A DNA stretch of 57,984 nucleotides from an uncultured Flavobacteriales bacterium (GCA_913046365.1 CAJWRM010000015.1:1-57984); one strand, 5' to 3'; positions 32,308 to 40,610 are shown, counted from the stretch's first letter. Made by a program: numbers and translations. The notes: generated from the letters alone by a model not told the origin.

Positions 32308-34782
32308 TTAAAAATCCCATTTCATGTTGCGCTCATCTAGTATGGCAAATGATATTTTCCAATCCGCACGGGTAGGCGTTTGATTTCCTGTTGACAAAAC
32401 ACCATAGATACCCACACGCAATCTTCTCCTTGATAGCTTGAAATTTCTTTCAAGACCAGCTAAAACCTCGTAATGCAACCAATTTTGCTCCTTAACATAA
32501 AGTGCCCCTCCACCTAGAACAAGACCTATTCTCGTTTTTTTCATAAAAGGAATCTTATTAATTATTGCGCCATTATCATGGTGCACAAAATGAGCCTCAA
32601 GCGAAAGATCATCTGTTCGCAGCAATGTATCAAGTCCTTGAAAAGAATACAACGGATTGGAGAACCAAATAGGATCGCTCCTTCTTTGAAATTTAAAATC
32701 AGGGTCTCTCAAATTCCTGGCGCTCAAAAATTTACCTCCCTGAAATCGATAAGTAGAGGTTCCTATGGTTCCTATTTTAAAGGTCTGATCAACACTAATT
32801 TGTAAATATTCGTGGTCAATATCACTTCCAAATAAATTAGGTATACCCCTTTCATAATTGATACTGAAGGTAGGCCAAGCAGAACCTAATACAACCTTTC
32901 TATAAGGCTCTCGCATATATCTCTGCCTTGGAACAAACCACAGCGTGAAGTCTGCAATCATACCCTGATAGGTTTGAAAAGAAGATGGCTCATTATTTGG
33001 CAAGACTTCGTCTGCAGCATCTATAAAATCATAGCCCTCAATACTTCTTCTTTCGCAAAATTCACCGGCGACTTTGGCATAAAAACCATTGAACAATTCA
33101 TATTCAATTGAGCTTCGTAATTTAGTGGCTTCGATAAAATTTTCTCTTTTATAAATTTGGGTAATTGCATCAAATCCTCTAATTACATCAAAATCATGAT
33201 TAAGTGCCATTCTTACTTTTCCCTGCCTGAAAGGATCAAATTTATATTTCCACCAGGTATCTCCTTTGATGTCATTGTTCAAAAACCCAAAGGAGATTTG
33301 TGTGTAAGAATCCAAAGAACGTTGATCATCCCATTTTTTGAAAAAATCGAAATTTGGAGATATTCTAGGACCCGCAATGTATACAGGTCTAATAGTTGTA
33401 ATCAAGGAACCGATTGTCCACTGGTGTCTTTTATCTCGATTGCGGTGATCTACACCCCACCAAAGCACCTTTAGCGCAGTTACTTTATTAAAAACCTGAT
33501 CAACACTATCTAGGTATTCTTTTCTGTTCATATAATCCCGAATGCTATCCTGCCGAATAATGAAAGCAATTTCCTCAGCAGTCAGCGCATCTTGTCTTTT
33601 TTCCGTCCAGAAAGTAGAGTCTTTTTCATACGCCTCCTTCTCTGTGACTGCAAGCTCACGGTTGAAAAATTTCGCTTTAAAATTTGGATTAAAATCATAA
33701 TCAGAAAAAATTGCTGTTGTTTTACATGTCGATGACTCTTTTTTGTATTTGACTCCATAATCAAGAACTTGTTTCTTTAAAACGCACAAGGAATCGCCAT
33801 AATGATCATATTCCTGAGTTATTTTGAAATAATCATAAACCAACAAATTACCTTTCTTCATTTTTAAATTGAGCTTTTCAACCATCCAAACTGAATCTTG
33901 TACCCAAATATATCCCTGAAGGGTTGAGGTTGCTGAATTTCTTGCTTGGATTTTGATTTTTGAAATCATTTTCCCATTCTCCTCATACTTCTCAACAAGC
34001 CTATATTTATAAGAAACTATTCCAGGAATAGATATAGGCGAACTAACAGGATTCTCGTGCAGGTCATCTAAACGCAAAAGGTTTTCGAAAAAATTGAAGT
34101 TAGATTTAACGGTGGTTGTATAATATAAATTACGCTTCGAGCCCCTTAAAGTATAAGCATTCCTGTACTCCTTTACTTTATTTCTCGGAGCGAAATTGCG
34201 CTCTATCTGGACCTCTAATAAATTCATTGTATCGCGCAATGGACGACGACCATCAAAGGTGTCATCAATATCATCTAACTCCTCGGGTTGATTTTGCTTT
34301 TTGTGTATATCTTCTCTTGCTTTGATATAAACATTTACCCTATGTGGATAATTCCATTGGTTGATTTTATCACGGCGCGCAACCACTTTTTTCATTATTT
34401 CACGTCCAGGATTTGACTTTTTTGTGGTCACAGTAACCGTTTCTAGATCTTGGATACGACTTGGGAAAAGCTGGATTTCTTTGATGATGTTTTTTTCATT
34501 TATAGAGACATAAGACTCCCTTGTATCAAAACCCGTAGAGCTAAATACAAGGAAATACTCCCCGCGTGCCAGACTAATCTGATATTTACCATCAATATCG
34601 GCGACGGTCCTCTGAGCCGGCGCATTTTTTACAAATATTTTGGCAAAGGGAATTGGCGCGTACGTTTCATCGTAAACTACTCCATTTACGAAATATTGAG
34701 ATGCTACGGCCAATGGGAAAGTGAGCGTTAAAATAAATAATAAAGCTGCACGTAATTGAACTAAAAAATGATACTTAATCAA
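32308..34782 (-). CDS. DUF5686 outer-membrane protein with carboxypeptidase-regulatory-like domain
   Basis: The product has 824 residues. A signal peptide (about 1-28) is followed by a carboxypeptidase-regulatory-like Ig domain (about 30-115, VNGVVYDETYAPIPFAKIFV), then the long DUF5686 region with many predicted barrel strands and a C-terminal MKWDF typical of outer-membrane proteins that end in an aromatic residue. Such proteins are common in Bacteroidota and have no known function. It ends 8 bases after lspA, convergently, and stands downstream of a 77-residue membrane protein and lptC on the same strand. Confidence 0.88.
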   Translation of the reverse strand: MIKYHFLVQLRAALLFILTLTFPLAVASQYFVNGVVYDETYAPIPFAKIFVKNAPAQRTVADIDGKYQISLARGEYFLVFSSTGFDTRESYVSINEKNIIKEIQLFPSRIQDLETVTVTTKKSNPGREIMKKVVARRDKINQWNYPHRVNVYIKAREDIHKKQNQPEELDDIDDTFDGRRPLRDTMNLLEVQIERNFAPRNKVKEYRNAYTLRGSKRNLYYTTTVKSNFNFFENLLRLDDLHENPVSSPISIPGIVSYKYRLVEKYEENGKMISKIKIQARNSATSTLQGYIWVQDSVWMVEKLNLKMKKGNLLVYDYFKITQEYDHYGDSLCVLKKQVLDYGVKYKKESSTCKTTAIFSDYDFNPNFKAKFFNRELAVTEKEAYEKDSTFWTEKRQDALTAEEIAFIIRQDSIRDYMNRKEYLDSVDQVFNKVTALKVLWWGVDHRNRDKRHQWTIGSLITTIRPVYIAGPRISPNFDFFKKWDDQRSLDSYTQISFGFLNNDIKGDTWWKYKFDPFRQGKVRMALNHDFDVIRGFDAITQIYKRENFIEATKLRSSIEYELFNGFYAKVAGEFCERRSIEGYDFIDAADEVLPNNEPSSFQTYQGMIADFTLWFVPRQRYMREPYRKVVLGSAWPTFSINYERGIPNLFGSDIDHEYLQISVDQTFKIGTIGTSTYRFQGGKFLSARNLRDPDFKFQRRSDPIWFSNPLYSFQGLDTLLRTDDLSLEAHFVHHDNGAIINKIPFMKKTRIGLVLGGGALYVKEQNWLHYEVLAGLERNFKLSRRRLRVGIYGVLSTGNQTPTRADWKISFAILDERNMKWDF

Positions 34783-34795
34783 ATGAAGTCGGTAA

Positions 34796-35029
34796 TTATT
34801 TTTTTTGATTCAAAGATTCTTGTTCTTTCATATAAGCGATGTGTCTTTCCATTCTTTTCATCATCCAAATTTTAAAAAAGTACATCCCAACAGCAAGTAA
34901 AACGAATAGATAGTACACAGCCCATCTTTCAAATCCATCGCTAAAACATTTAAAAGTTACGAATAGAAACAATATGATGGCAAAAACCAACCAAAAGACT
35001 TTCATTATTTTATTGTACAAATCCATCAT
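34796..35029 (-). CDS. Small two-helix membrane protein beside lptC
   Basis: The product has 77 residues with two hydrophobic helices (about 8-28, and 36-54) and a basic or charged tail (MKRMERHIAYMKEQESLNQKK). No family is recognised. The ATG overlaps the lptC stop by four bases, so it is translationally coupled with an LPS export gene. A role in that complex is possible but only by position. Confidence 0.6.
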   Translation of the reverse strand: MMDLYNKIMKVFWLVFAIILFLFVTFKCFSDGFERWAVYYLFVLLAVGMYFFKIWMMKRMERHIAYMKEQESLNQKK

Positions 35030-35571
35030 TCTTTTTTTAAATTAATTTTGCCTGTAGGTTCAAGAATTTCGAAAAAACTAAAGTCTTGCTTTGTGACAAG
35101 TCCTTTCCCTTTTAAAATTTCTTTTGGAGAACGAACCAAAACGTTTCTATCTGTTCTGATTGTGCTATCTTTCTTATTCCAAATCAAGTATTCGGTTTCT
35201 AACTGCTGCTCTCTTGCATAATTGAAAAGACGAACAGAATCTTGAACTTCAACAACTCCTTCATCATGATCAAAGACACCAGATAAAGCGACTAAAGTAG
35301 ATACTTTAGCGCCTGATTTATCAAAAAAATCAACCCTCAGGTAATCCTTGAAATTTGTTATATGCCGCGGCTCATAAAATGTTTGAGAAACCTTAGCGTA
35401 TAAATTCACTTTTGTTAGACCCGAATCATTATGGAACATGTTTAGGTTTTCTGTGTATTCATCAGGAGCATTTTCAAAGTGGGTAATTCTTTGAATTTCC
35501 CCAGAGTTATTTTCACAAGCCAATAACATTCCCGTTAATACAAGTGAAATGGAAACAAGAACTCTAAACAT
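35026..35571 (-). CDS. lptC: LPS export ABC transporter periplasmic protein LptC
   Basis: The product has 181 residues. The N-terminus is a lipoprotein-like signal (LVLTGMLLAC, Cys at 19), common in Bacteroidota LptC. The body has the expected row of antiparallel strands with FYEPRHITNFKDYLRVDFFDKSG, AKVSTLVALSGVFDHDEGVVEVQDSVRL and an LVRSPKEIL near the end. It bridges LPS from the inner-membrane LptBFG pump to LptA. The order coaX, outer-membrane protein, TPR protein, lptC is a known Bacteroidota arrangement. Confidence 0.88.
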   Translation of the reverse strand: MFRVLVSISLVLTGMLLACENNSGEIQRITHFENAPDEYTENLNMFHNDSGLTKVNLYAKVSQTFYEPRHITNFKDYLRVDFFDKSGAKVSTLVALSGVFDHDEGVVEVQDSVRLFNYAREQQLETEYLIWNKKDSTIRTDRNVLVRSPKEILKGKGLVTKQDFSFFEILEPTGKINLKKE

Positions 35572-35584
35572 TAAAATAGTATTA

Positions 35585-36832
35585 TTACTTAATGTCCACA
35601 GTTACACCCCAACAGGATAATGTAACTTGTGTTGGGCTATTATTGCTAAATATCTCATCCGAAGAAGGACATTTTTCGCGGTATTTAGCAGCAAGAGATG
35701 ATTCTCCCGCTTTGGTTGCCAATTGTGCCGCGTAATAATAATTACATTTCCTATCGAAAGTACTTGACCCACATGTATTTGCAAGTCTTGCCACACAATT
35801 AGAGGCAACCTCTAAGGCTTTCGACCTATTTAAACCATTAATTGACATTGCGGTATTATAAGCACTCTTAAAACTGTTAAGATTGTTGTATTGAATTTCC
35901 AAAATACTCAATTTCACATCGCCTCTTAGCGTATCATTATCCGCCATCTCAAGCGCTGTTCTATATACTTCAATAGACGCTTTGTACTTCTTCTTTACCT
36001 TTAATAAATCTGCTTTTGCTAAAACTGCATCTACTGTATTATCAATGGAAATAATTGTATCAATAAGCATTGCATATTCATCGCTTTCTGTACACTGCTT
36101 TTCTTTTAATAAGTTCAGGAAATTCGTAACTGCCTTTTTCTTTTTGTCTTTCTCTTGAGGTAAATCACTCATAAAACCCAAAAGATCTGGGAGGATATCG
36201 TCACAGGTACGAACTACTGCATTGAAATAATTCGTCATGCTTTCTAAAGTTCTTGCCTTAAACCCTTCATTTTCTATTTTTCGCGACAATGAAAAATAAT
36301 CAGAAATCATTCTTTTTTTGTACAGCTCTTTTTTGGCGTCCTTAGCCCTGCTATACATCGTATAAAGGTTGTAGTAATAATAACTCAATTGCGCATCTTT
36401 AAATGTATTTCCTTGCTGAAAAGCTACTGTAAACAAAGAATCAGCTTTCTCACGATCAGGTGCTGAAGACTGCAAAACATATAAAGCTCTTACCGAGGCT
36501 TCAGCTGGATTAAAGAAACCTTTCTTTTCAACACGATCGTAGGCACTTACTAGTGTGTCAATATATAGTTTTTTACGGGCCTTATCTTTTTCTGTAGCTA
36601 CAGTATTTCTCATGGTCTGAATCATGTTCTTATACTTCTTAGCATCATAATTATTACAAATCTCTTCGCCACGTAAATAATACATTGTTGCGCGAGCATA
36701 ATTCTTTAATTTTAGCTCTTGGCCAACAAATAGCTGCATTCTTTTACATTCTCTTTCTTCTAGTGAATCCAATTGACCAAAAGTCAATGAAACCATAAAA
36801 GCAAAACCTATTCCTAATCCAAACTTCTTCAT
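35585..36832 (-). CDS. Secreted TPR-repeat protein
   Basis: The product has 415 residues with a signal peptide (about 1-19, LGIGFAFMVSLTFGQ) and mostly helical content. Helical pairs around YKNMIQTMRNTV, YKASIEVYRTALEMADNDT and AYNTAMSINGLNRSKALEV look like TPRs. Many Cys pairs (CNN, CDD, CESPSS-type) occur in the periplasmic part. The family is common between lptC and an outer-membrane protein in this phylum; function unknown. It lies 7 bases after the outer-membrane protein gene. Confidence 0.78.
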   Translation of the reverse strand: MKKFGLGIGFAFMVSLTFGQLDSLEERECKRMQLFVGQELKLKNYARATMYYLRGEEICNNYDAKKYKNMIQTMRNTVATEKDKARKKLYIDTLVSAYDRVEKKGFFNPAEASVRALYVLQSSAPDREKADSLFTVAFQQGNTFKDAQLSYYYYNLYTMYSRAKDAKKELYKKRMISDYFSLSRKIENEGFKARTLESMTNYFNAVVRTCDDILPDLLGFMSDLPQEKDKKKKAVTNFLNLLKEKQCTESDEYAMLIDTIISIDNTVDAVLAKADLLKVKKKYKASIEVYRTALEMADNDTLRGDVKLSILEIQYNNLNSFKSAYNTAMSINGLNRSKALEVASNCVARLANTCGSSTFDRKCNYYYAAQLATKAGESSLAAKYREKCPSSDEIFSNNSPTQVTLSCWGVTVDIK

Positions 36833-36839
36833 GTCTTTT

Positions 36840-38186
36840 CTAATCTAATTTTCTTTTTCTAAACCATTTTTCAAAATTGGAAGGTGATAATACCATTCCA
36901 AACTTAAATCCTATATACCGTTCTCTTAATCCTGAATCTAATCCGGTACCTTTTTCTCCAAGAACAAATGCCAAATTCAATGATGATAAAGACATTTGAG
37001 CCAGTATGGGAATACCAATTCCAAATGTCGTGCCACGATCCAAATAAGCAGTGCCTTCAACGGAAAACGGTAACTCTCTTTGAAAGTAACCCAGTCGATA
37101 GTTCAGCTTTTCTAATAGCTTTAAGGTTGCTACATTCTCAAATAATCGCGTCTCAGGAGAATAGCTTAAACCTAAAGACCAGCAGCTCGAGGCACCTATT
37201 TTCCAATCCTCGCTACCTTCAAAGGAAGACTCTATTCCTTGGCTAGCACTGTAAGAGGCTGCAAAAGTAATATTAGGTCTTCTTGTCGTGGCTTTTCTTT
37301 TTGTCTCTCTAAAAAAATATTTATACTTCAACCCGATCTCATAAGAAGTCAAGGCCTTAATTGAACCTTGAGTCGTATTTGAAAAAACTGTATCGTATAT
37401 AGAGGGCGCATTAATATTGGCTGAGGTATAAAGACTATTTTCAATGGACCCATTGAAATCCTGTTCGGGATCAACCGTAAAACCAACCAATAGTAAATGT
37501 CTTTTCCCAATTCGCTGTTCGTAGTGTGCACCAAGCTGGTAATGAAAGGATGACAATCTTGTCAAATCCAACGATAATCCTCCAGGATTTGTTTCAGCAT
37601 TTAGCAATTCACTTTTCCGTTCATTAGATACAAATCCAAATAAATAGGAAACGTTTGCTCCAAAAGATAAATTTGACGTAGGGTTGGAAATAGGGGCATA
37701 GGCAAAACCTGCATAAGCATCCTGTAAGTTACCACGACCTGCATAAGTATAGCGTATAGAATCAATTCCAGTAAATACTGACTGACTGAATTCATAGCCT
37801 ACATTGGAATATGGTTTTAAACCAAAAGCAAACCCACTTCTTTTCGAAGCTTTAAATGCCAATGAGAAATGATCAAACATTGTTGATGTTTTGAACTCAG
37901 AAACATCGGCCTGTTGATAGAATGAAAATCTTGAATCTAGGCTTAGCGACATTAATGTATTCCCTTTACTGAGTCGAGAATAAGAAGATGGGTTGAAGAA
38001 ATTAATATTCGTTGAGTCAATCCAAACACTATTTACATTTCCAAGGGCAGATGTAATTGCATTTGAACCCATATTGTATGCCCCAATTCCATATGAGGAC
38101 AATGGATGACTGGACGTCACCTGAGCAACAGAGAGTTGCGTCAAAAGACCCAAGGTAAATGTTAAACTATAACGCATTAATTTCAT
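36840..38186 (-). CDS. Outer-membrane beta-barrel protein beside coaX
   Basis: The product has about 448 residues: a signal peptide (about 1-22, LTFTLGLLTQLSVAQ) and then many amphipathic strands (LSFGANVSYLFGFVSN, YRLGYFQRELPF, ERYIGFKFGMVL). The N-terminal SHPLSSYGIGAYNMGSNA is a conserved start of this FadL-like group. I use the ATG at 38186; an ATG at 38177 is equally possible, and a further ATG upstream would overlap coaX by 32 bases. It is cotranscribed with coaX. Confidence 0.75.
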   Translation of the reverse strand: MKLMRYSLTFTLGLLTQLSVAQVTSSHPLSSYGIGAYNMGSNAITSALGNVNSVWIDSTNINFFNPSSYSRLSKGNTLMSLSLDSRFSFYQQADVSEFKTSTMFDHFSLAFKASKRSGFAFGLKPYSNVGYEFSQSVFTGIDSIRYTYAGRGNLQDAYAGFAYAPISNPTSNLSFGANVSYLFGFVSNERKSELLNAETNPGGLSLDLTRLSSFHYQLGAHYEQRIGKRHLLLVGFTVDPEQDFNGSIENSLYTSANINAPSIYDTVFSNTTQGSIKALTSYEIGLKYKYFFRETKRKATTRRPNITFAASYSASQGIESSFEGSEDWKIGASSCWSLGLSYSPETRLFENVATLKLLEKLNYRLGYFQRELPFSVEGTAYLDRGTTFGIGIPILAQMSLSSLNLAFVLGEKGTGLDSGLRERYIGFKFGMVLSPSNFEKWFRKRKLD

Positions 38187-38889
38187 ATATCTCAACAATT
38201 CCTTCGAGTGTCAAATTTTTGTTTGCAAAGATGTTACTTTTTTGAGGGAAATCAAAATGTGAAGCATCACCTCCAGTGATTAATATTTTTAATTGTCCAA
38301 AGTCTTTCTCATAACGCAAAATCATGCCTTGTATTTCATGCATTATACCATTAATCACACCCGAATGTATCGAGCTATTAGTGCTATCTCCTATCATCTC
38401 CGCATTTGCTTTAATATCAATCAAGGGTAATTTACTTGTATACTCATGAAGGGACTGGTACCGAAGTTTTATGCCAGGCGAAATAGACCCTCCTAAGTAC
38501 ACGTGTTTTGCCGAAATGAAATCAAATTTAATACAGGTCCCAATATCCACGACCAAGCAATTCTCAGATTCGAACTTCTTGATAGCTGCCGCAACGTTAC
38601 ATAACCTATCAATTCCGATAGTCTCCATGGAGCTATATGCACTTTTAAAAGGCAAGACTGATTGATGAGTGATTTGATGAAAGCGACCTCCATTATTAAT
38701 TACAAGTTGCTTAAGATTTTCATTTAAAACAGATGCACAAACAACAAAGGCATCTGAAATATAGCCTGCAGCATCTGAAATATGATCAAAGCGTTTTACA
38801 CTGTCTATTCGGCTATTTTTAACTTGGGCAACTTTGATAGAGGTATTGCCTGCATCTACAATTACAAAAGACTTTTGGCTTGTTGACAT
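38167..38889 (-). CDS. coaX: Type III pantothenate kinase
   Basis: The product has 240 residues, an ASKHA-fold kinase that phosphorylates pantothenate, the first step to coenzyme A. The phosphate loop FVIVDAGNTSIKVAQV is at about residues 7-22, the substrate motif TIGIDRLCNVAAAI in the middle and the second Asp-containing loop VVDIGTCIKFDF further on. The ATG at 38889 is preferred to one at 38904 because a perfect -7 box (38894-38901) overlaps the latter. With 4 bases between the box and the ATG, the mRNA is probably leaderless. Confidence 0.92.
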   Translation of the reverse strand: MSTSQKSFVIVDAGNTSIKVAQVKNSRIDSVKRFDHISDAAGYISDAFVVCASVLNENLKQLVINNGGRFHQITHQSVLPFKSAYSSMETIGIDRLCNVAAAIKKFESENCLVVDIGTCIKFDFISAKHVYLGGSISPGIKLRYQSLHEYTSKLPLIDIKANAEMIGDSTNSSIHSGVINGIMHEIQGMILRYEKDFGQLKILITGGDASHFDFPQKSNIFANKNLTLEGIVEIYEINAL

Positions 38890-38893
38890 TGTA

Positions 38894-38901
38894 CAAAGAT
38901 A
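38894..38901 (-). promoter_or_regulatory. -7 box of coaX, leaderless arrangement
   Basis: On the minus strand TATCTTTG is a perfect TAnnTTTG, followed by four bases and the coaX ATG at 38889. No good -33 box is seen. It shows that the longer coaX start is wrong. Confidence 0.55.
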
Positions 38902-38928
38902 CAAGTAACCCTATATTTTTGATGATTA

Positions 38929-38961
38929 TTTGCATACTAAACCAAAATATTCATATTTTTG
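38929..38961 (+). promoter_or_regulatory. Promoter of tRNA-Phe
   Basis: TTTG at 38929-38932 and a perfect TATTTTTG at 38954-38961 are 21 bases apart, and the tRNA starts 14 bases after the box. This is the expected form of the housekeeping promoter of the phylum. Confidence 0.7.
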
Positions 38962-38975
38962 CCCTCGCTATGGCT

Positions 38976-39048
38976 GGTACCTTAGCTCAGTTGGTAGAGC
39001 AATGGACTGAAAATCCATGTGTCCCTGGTTCGATTCCTGGAGGTACCA
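38976..39048 (+). tRNA. tRNA-Phe (GAA)
   Basis: The 73-base gene has a perfect 7-bp acceptor stem (GGTACCT with AGGTACC), a D-arm GCTCAGTTGGTAGAGC, an anticodon arm ATGGA-CTGAAAA-TCCAT with anticodon GAA, and a T-arm with loop TTCGATT. The discriminator base is A, and CCA is not encoded. The middle pair of the T-stem (CCTGG with CCTGG) is U.U, an oddity. It is a solitary tRNA with its own promoter and terminator. Confidence 0.95.
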
Positions 39049-39055
39049 CAAAAGT

Positions 39056-39087
39056 AAAAGCCCCTCAGTTACCTGAAGGGCTTTTTT
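39056..39087 (+). terminator. Intrinsic terminator after tRNA-Phe
   Basis: AAAAGCCC (39056-39063) pairs with GGGCTTTT (39078-39085), extended by TCAG/CTGA around a C.A mismatch, followed by a T-run and a further TTTTC. On the minus strand the mismatch is a U.G wobble and four T follow, so it may also stop transcripts from the right. Confidence 0.75.
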
Positions 39088-39129
39088 GTTTTCAAAATAA
39101 GGAGAACCTCACTACGAAAACAGGAGAGC

Positions 39130-39273
39130 TTATTTAAATGTCACCGAGCATAGTTTTCTTTTTTCTATTTCTAATCTTTCTTGTTTTTGGTTTACCTGTA
39201 TTACAAGCCTCTTTAATTCGTTGCGCTTGATGTAATAATCTTTCGTTCGTGTTTGTAATTTATTGTTAAACAT
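39130..39273 (-). CDS. Small very basic frame, possible gene (47 aa)
   Basis: ATG at 39273 to a stop at 39130. The product is rich in Lys and Arg (13 of 47) and helix-forming (IKRNELKRLVIQVNQKQERL). I recognise no family. A stop-proximal hairpin shared with the tRNA terminator lies 43 bases downstream and could end its transcript. The upstream TATTTTTA at about 39340 could be a -7 box. A second small frame (32 aa, 39316-39414, MSRYHGQPYIF...) precedes it on the same strand. Evidence is weak. Confidence 0.3.
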   Translation of the reverse strand: MFNNKLQTRTKDYYIKRNELKRLVIQVNQKQERLEIEKRKLCSVTFK

Positions 39274-39280
39274 TGCTATT

Positions 39281-39700
39281 ATTTTTTATTTGTTTTATCT
39301 AATTATCTTTTTCTTCTAGTGCCGGACAATAACTGCTGATTCTACTTTAAAAATATGTCTTCGTGAAATTGTATTTGTTATAAAAATGTATGGTTGTCCA
39401 TGATAACGAGACATATTGTTGTAACTATTCGATTCCTTTTTTTATTTGCTTTTGTTATTTGTTGCTACAAATGTACGGTGTCAAAGGAGCATAAATCCAA
39501 TAAAAAATGAGAGAAACAGATAAAATACAGACCTATATATAGCAATACATACGTAGTTTTTGGTAGGTCCGAAGAGAATGTACTGAGGAGGTAAAGCGCT
39601 GGATAATTTAAAAGGGGGATGAACTATATTGATTCACGCTTGGTTTTATTCACTTTAAATGCACCCAGTCGTATATCAAAACCTTTGGAGCAGAAAATAG
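39281..39700. other. Sparse AT-rich stretch without clear genes
   Basis: Between tRNA-Phe and the small frame at 39708, no long open frame exists on either strand. The only hints are the 32-residue minus-strand frame at 39316-39414 and a short plus-strand frame near 39507. No repeat, hairpin with T-run or tRNA remnant was seen, and no integrase-like sequence, although tRNA genes are common integration sites. Confidence 0.5.
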
Positions 39701-39707
39701 CATTGAG

Positions 39708-39857
39708 CTAAGCAGCATTATAGAAAATATAAGGTTGAACCATTGAATTGAAAATAAAAACGAACCCACCTAAATTTAAGAATATATTATCGACTTGCGA
39801 GAGCAACAAACCAAGAAGAAACACAAGGCAAAATAATATTAGGTGGGCCGTTTTCAT
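39708..39857 (-). CDS. Small hydrophobic secreted or membrane peptide (49 aa)
   Basis: ATG at 39857 to TAG at 39708. Residues 3-20 (TAHLILFCLVFLLGLLLS) form a signal-peptide- or anchor-like helix, followed by a second hydrophobic part (LGGFVFIFNSMV). No family is recognised. It is supported by its promoter and leader: a 22-base element with a perfect TAATTTTG box and the leader CAAACAACAAACAA closely match those of the T9SS-domain gene at 40446. Composition and placement make a real gene plausible, not certain. Confidence 0.4.
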   Translation of the reverse strand: MKTAHLILFCLVFLLGLLLSQVDNIFLNLGGFVFIFNSMVQPYIFYNAA

Positions 39858-39874
39858 TTGTTTGTTGTTTGCTG

Positions 39875-39896
39875 TATAGATCAAAATTAAATACTC
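39875..39896 (-). promoter_or_regulatory. Promoter element, copy 1
   Basis: The 22-base plus-strand sequence from TATAGATC to AATACTC matches the one at 40487-40508 in 17 of 22 positions. On the minus strand it contains a perfect TAATTTTG box at 39882-39889 preceded by GAGTATT. It stands 24 bases before the ATG at 39857. Confidence 0.5.
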
Positions 39897-39961
39897 AGGT
39901 TTGATTTTGTTTCGTTTTTTATTGCTCTCTGAAACATTTAGGGGTTAGGATATAGAACAAG

Positions 39962-39979
39962 CTAAGTAATAATACTTAG
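39962..39979. other. Small inverted repeat
   Basis: CTAAGTA and TACTTAG form a 7-bp stem with a 4-base loop ATAA. No T-run follows on either strand, so it is not a classical terminator. It may simply stabilise a 3' end of the transcript from 40446 that reads through the terminator at 39998-40018. Confidence 0.3.
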
Positions 39980-39997
39980 TCATTAAATATTGGAGCT

Positions 39998-40018
39998 AAA
40001 AAAAGGCCCGAAGGCCTT
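39998..40018 (-). terminator. Intrinsic terminator of the T9SS-domain gene
   Basis: On the minus strand AAGGCC-TTCG-GGCCTT forms a 6-bp stem with a stable UUCG tetraloop followed by seven T. It lies 35 bases after the stop of the gene at 40054. This is one of the clearest terminators in the window. Confidence 0.8.
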
Positions 40019-40053
40019 CTTATAACTAAACTATAAACTATGAAAAAAGATGT

Positions 40054-40446
40054 TTAACCAATGACTTTTAATTTTCGCATTCCCAGAACCTGATTCTTAC
40101 GCATGAACCGAACAATATATACTCCGTCTTGAAGGTTTGAAGCAGTGACATGCGTCTGTCCTTCCTCCACGTCAATCACTTTAATTTGATTTGTACTAGC
40201 AAGTATCATGTGTATTTCTGTTACCTCAGCCCAATCTGGCCAATTCATTTTCACTTTTCCAATAAATGTCGGGTTTGGGAAAATATTAGCTCTAAATGCA
40301 TCTGAAACTGGAGGGTTTAAGAGATTTCCAGAAACCGCAGACTCAACGCCAAAAGGTTGTTTTTGAATTGCATTATCTTGACTCATTACCGAAGCAGAAA
40401 TTAAAATAAATGTGCTTAAAAAAATGTTTGTAATTGTTGAATTCAT
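40054..40446 (-). CDS. Small secreted protein made almost only of a T9SS sorting domain
   Basis: The product has 130 residues: a signal peptide (about 1-22, IFLSTFILISASVMSQ), a linker of about 30 residues, and a type A T9SS C-terminal sorting domain from ANIFPNPTFIGKVKM to the end (GVYIVRFMRKNQVLGMRKLKVIG). The domain is complete: the FPNP start, the middle strand VTASNLQDG and the basic ending. No cargo domain is present. In known T9SS substrates the domain follows a larger passenger, so this protein is an oddity. It has its own promoter and terminator. Confidence 0.85.
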   Translation of the reverse strand: MNSTITNIFLSTFILISASVMSQDNAIQKQPFGVESAVSGNLLNPPVSDAFRANIFPNPTFIGKVKMNWPDWAEVTEIHMILASTNQIKVIDVEEGQTHVTASNLQDGVYIVRFMRKNQVLGMRKLKVIG

Positions 40447-40486
40447 TTTAGTGTGTTTTTTGTTGTTTGAATATTTGTTTTTGTTT

Positions 40487-40508
40487 TACAGGTCAAAGAT
40501 GAATACTC
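40487..40508 (-). promoter_or_regulatory. Promoter element, copy 2
   Basis: The plus-strand sequence from TACAGGTC to AATACTC matches the copy at 39875-39896. The minus-strand box is CATCTTTG (40494-40501), one base off the consensus, again preceded by GAGTATT. A 48-base leader that includes CAAACAACAAAAAA precedes the ATG at 40446. Confidence 0.5.
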
Positions 40509-40591
40509 TGCTAGTGTATTCTTTCATAATTGCAGACACTTCTATGATAAATAACCTATTGCACCCAAAAAAAACTAAGTGGTAATACGTA

Positions 40592-40610
40592 AAGCCTGTT
40601 GGGTAGGCTT
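40592..40610. other. Short hairpin in a gene-free stretch
   Basis: AAGCCT and AGGCTT form a 6-bp stem with a 7-base loop GTTGGGT between the T9SS-domain gene and the lipoprotein gene. No T-run follows on either strand. The rest of 40511-40701 holds nothing I can support. Confidence 0.25.

Noticed and set aside
39049..40053. Integrated element next to tRNA-Phe
   Set aside because: No direct repeat of the tRNA 3' end, no integrase and no transposase were seen.
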